Positions 59,573-60,524 of a stretch of 60,524 bases of DNA are shown in pieces. A program made the position numbers and the translations under genes. The DNA is from Pseudomonadota bacterium. GTDB lineage: Bacteria > Pseudomonadota > Gammaproteobacteria > Burkholderiales > JABEVD01. The notes beneath the pieces were generated by a model, which made no database searches, had not been told where the DNA came from, and was given only the letters and a program-made list of their open reading frames with translations. The DNA lies in contig JAKBJU010000015.1 in assembly GCA_021835845.1 (NCBI GenBank), forward strand, positions 1 through 60,524. The letters run 5' to 3'. The stretch's first letter is position 1. Every line of letters starts with the position of its first letter.

Positions 59573-60524
59573 CTATTCCGAGGGCTTGGTTTCGACCTGG
59601 AGCAACTGCTCGGGTTCGATTGGGGTGACGTTGCGCGTCCTGCGGCGGCGCGGGTTGGTTCTCGCCTTTTCGAAGCTGGCTTCGGACGCGGTCTGCTGCA
59701 CCTTTTCGGGATTCGTCTCGACCTGCTGCAATTCCGCCTCTTCCTTTCCAGGCTGCGCATCCCCGTCTTTCAGCGGCTGGGCATACTCGATGATCGCCTC
59801 GATTCTGGCTGGCCTGGTTTTGGGACGAGCTGCTTCCACGATCACCTCGCCGCTGGCGGGATTTGCATACTCTACGATCGCTTCGATGATCGGTGCGCCT
59901 GCCGGTTTTCCGGTTTCGAGTGCCAATGCCTCCTGGCGATCCCTTCCCCTGTCGCGCCTGCCGCGCCTGCGCTTGCCGCGCCCGCCTCCTTCTCCCCCCT
60001 CGCGCGGCGGCGACTTCTCCGCCTCGACCGCTTCGACTGCGGGAAGCGGCTGCTTCTCGGGTTTGGGCTGCTTGGGCTGCTGCGCCTGACGCTTCGCTTC
60101 AGAAGGCCGCTGCCTGTTCTCCTGGCGGCGCGGCCTCTCGCGGGCCTGCACGGGTTTGGCCTGCGCCGGAGCCTTGGGCGCTTCGGTTTCCTCGGATTTG
60201 AGCCATGAGAACATCTTCTCGAAGAAGCCGGGCTTCTTCGCTTCGACCTTCACCGGAGCGGGCTGGTCAGGGGTGATGCCCCTGACTGCGGCCTGCGGGC
60301 GGGCAGCCTTGGCCGCTTCCTTGGCGGGTTCCAAAGTTTCTTCGAGCGGCTTCTCGACAAGCTGGTAGCTCGCCGCTGCATTGTCGGAAGCGTTCAATTC
60401 GTCGTGGCGGAGCCTCGTGATGGTGTAATTGGGCGTTTCGATATGCATGTTCGGGATCAGCACCACGTCGACCCTGAGCCTGGATTCGATGGTATGGATT
60501 TCAGCCCGCTTTTCGTTCAGCAGA
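59573..60524 (-). CDS. rne: Ribonuclease E, C-terminal part (continues beyond the window)
   Basis: The frame is open to the window edge, where KRAEIHTIESRLRVDVVLIPN is the end of the conserved RNase E/G catalytic region. The rest (about 300 aa) is the unstructured scaffold region: Pro/Ala/Lys/Glu-rich, with basic arginine-rich blocks (RGKRRRGRRDRGRDRQ and NPRRRRTRN) that bind RNA, and a membrane-binding-like amphipathic patch (KKPGFFEKMFSWLKSE). A motif IEAI(V/I)EYA(N/Q)P occurs twice. It would organise the RNA degradosome. Confidence 0.93.
   Translation of the reverse strand, partial: LLNEKRAEIHTIESRLRVDVVLIPNMHIETPNYTITRLRHDELNASDNAAASYQLVEKPLEETLEPAKEAAKAARPQAAVRGITPDQPAPVKVEAKKPGFFEKMFSWLKSEETEAPKAPAQAKPVQARERPRRQENRQRPSEAKRQAQQPKQPKPEKQPLPAVEAVEAEKSPPREGGEGGGRGKRRRGRRDRGRDRQEALALETGKPAGAPIIEAIVEYANPASGEVIVEAARPKTRPARIEAIIEYAQPLKDGDAQPGKEEAELQQVETNPEKVQQTASEASFEKARTNPRRRRTRNVTPIEPEQLLQVETKPSE

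Overview
The window looks like chromosomal DNA of a Betaproteobacterium, probably of the Nitrosomonadales / Gallionellaceae-Sulfuricellaceae type. This is inferred from gene order and protein style, because no 16S rRNA is present. The main clue is the long housekeeping block ndk-rlmN-pilW-rodZ-ispG-hisS-yfgM-bamB-der-hfq-hflX-hflK-hflC-hisZ-purA, a gene order familiar from this class. Coding is dense, GC is moderately high, and start/stop overlaps of the ATGA type are frequent.

Left part (1-6.5 kb): an island-like edge holds an IS256-type transposase remnant with its terminal repeat, the tail of an interrupted gene and an AT-rich lipoprotein gene. It abuts a tRNA-Asn that has its own promoter and terminator. 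Then come aatA and uvrB (divergent, with overlapping promoters), an unusual TPR/ATP-grasp gene, a solo 53-bp IS end and fabI.

6.5-24.5 kb: a four-gene peptide-type ABC importer (lipoprotein, two permeases, fused double ATPase) runs directly into lapG and lapD, the periplasmic protease and c-di-GMP receptor pair that controls adhesin release. A strong promoter then starts an exopolysaccharide export operon: an Ala/Gly-rich secreted protein, an outer-membrane barrel, a Wza-type export protein, a Wzc-type tyrosine kinase, a PHP phosphatase, a small TPR protein and an O-antigen polymerase/ligase-like protein, followed by ugd. No glycosyltransferase is present in the block.

24.5-45.4 kb: core genes for cell wall (mltD, rodZ), glyoxalase (gloB), replication and repair (rnhA, dnaQ-like), fatty acid synthesis (accA), tRNA modification (tilS, rlmN), isoprenoids (ispG), outer-membrane assembly (bamB), ribosome assembly (der, hflX), RNA chaperoning (hfq), membrane quality control (hflKC), histidine and purine synthesis.

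45.4-60.5 kb: an accessory region. It holds a MarR regulator with an orphan 123-aa protein and a repeat-rich intergenic region, a TauE-type permease with an isocitrate-lyase/PEP-mutase-family enzyme, a small outer-membrane barrel, a YfdX protein, a 59-aa protein, cytochrome b561, and a c-di-GMP set (diguanylate cyclase, EAL protein and hemerythrin, the last two separated by one in-frame stop). Next are a Ca2+/cation antiporter, a GNAT, a HepT-MntA toxin-antitoxin pair, tpm, two transposase fragments with terminal repeats, a low-molecular-weight tyrosine phosphatase and the C-terminal end of RNase E. No CRISPR array, rRNA or replication origin was seen.
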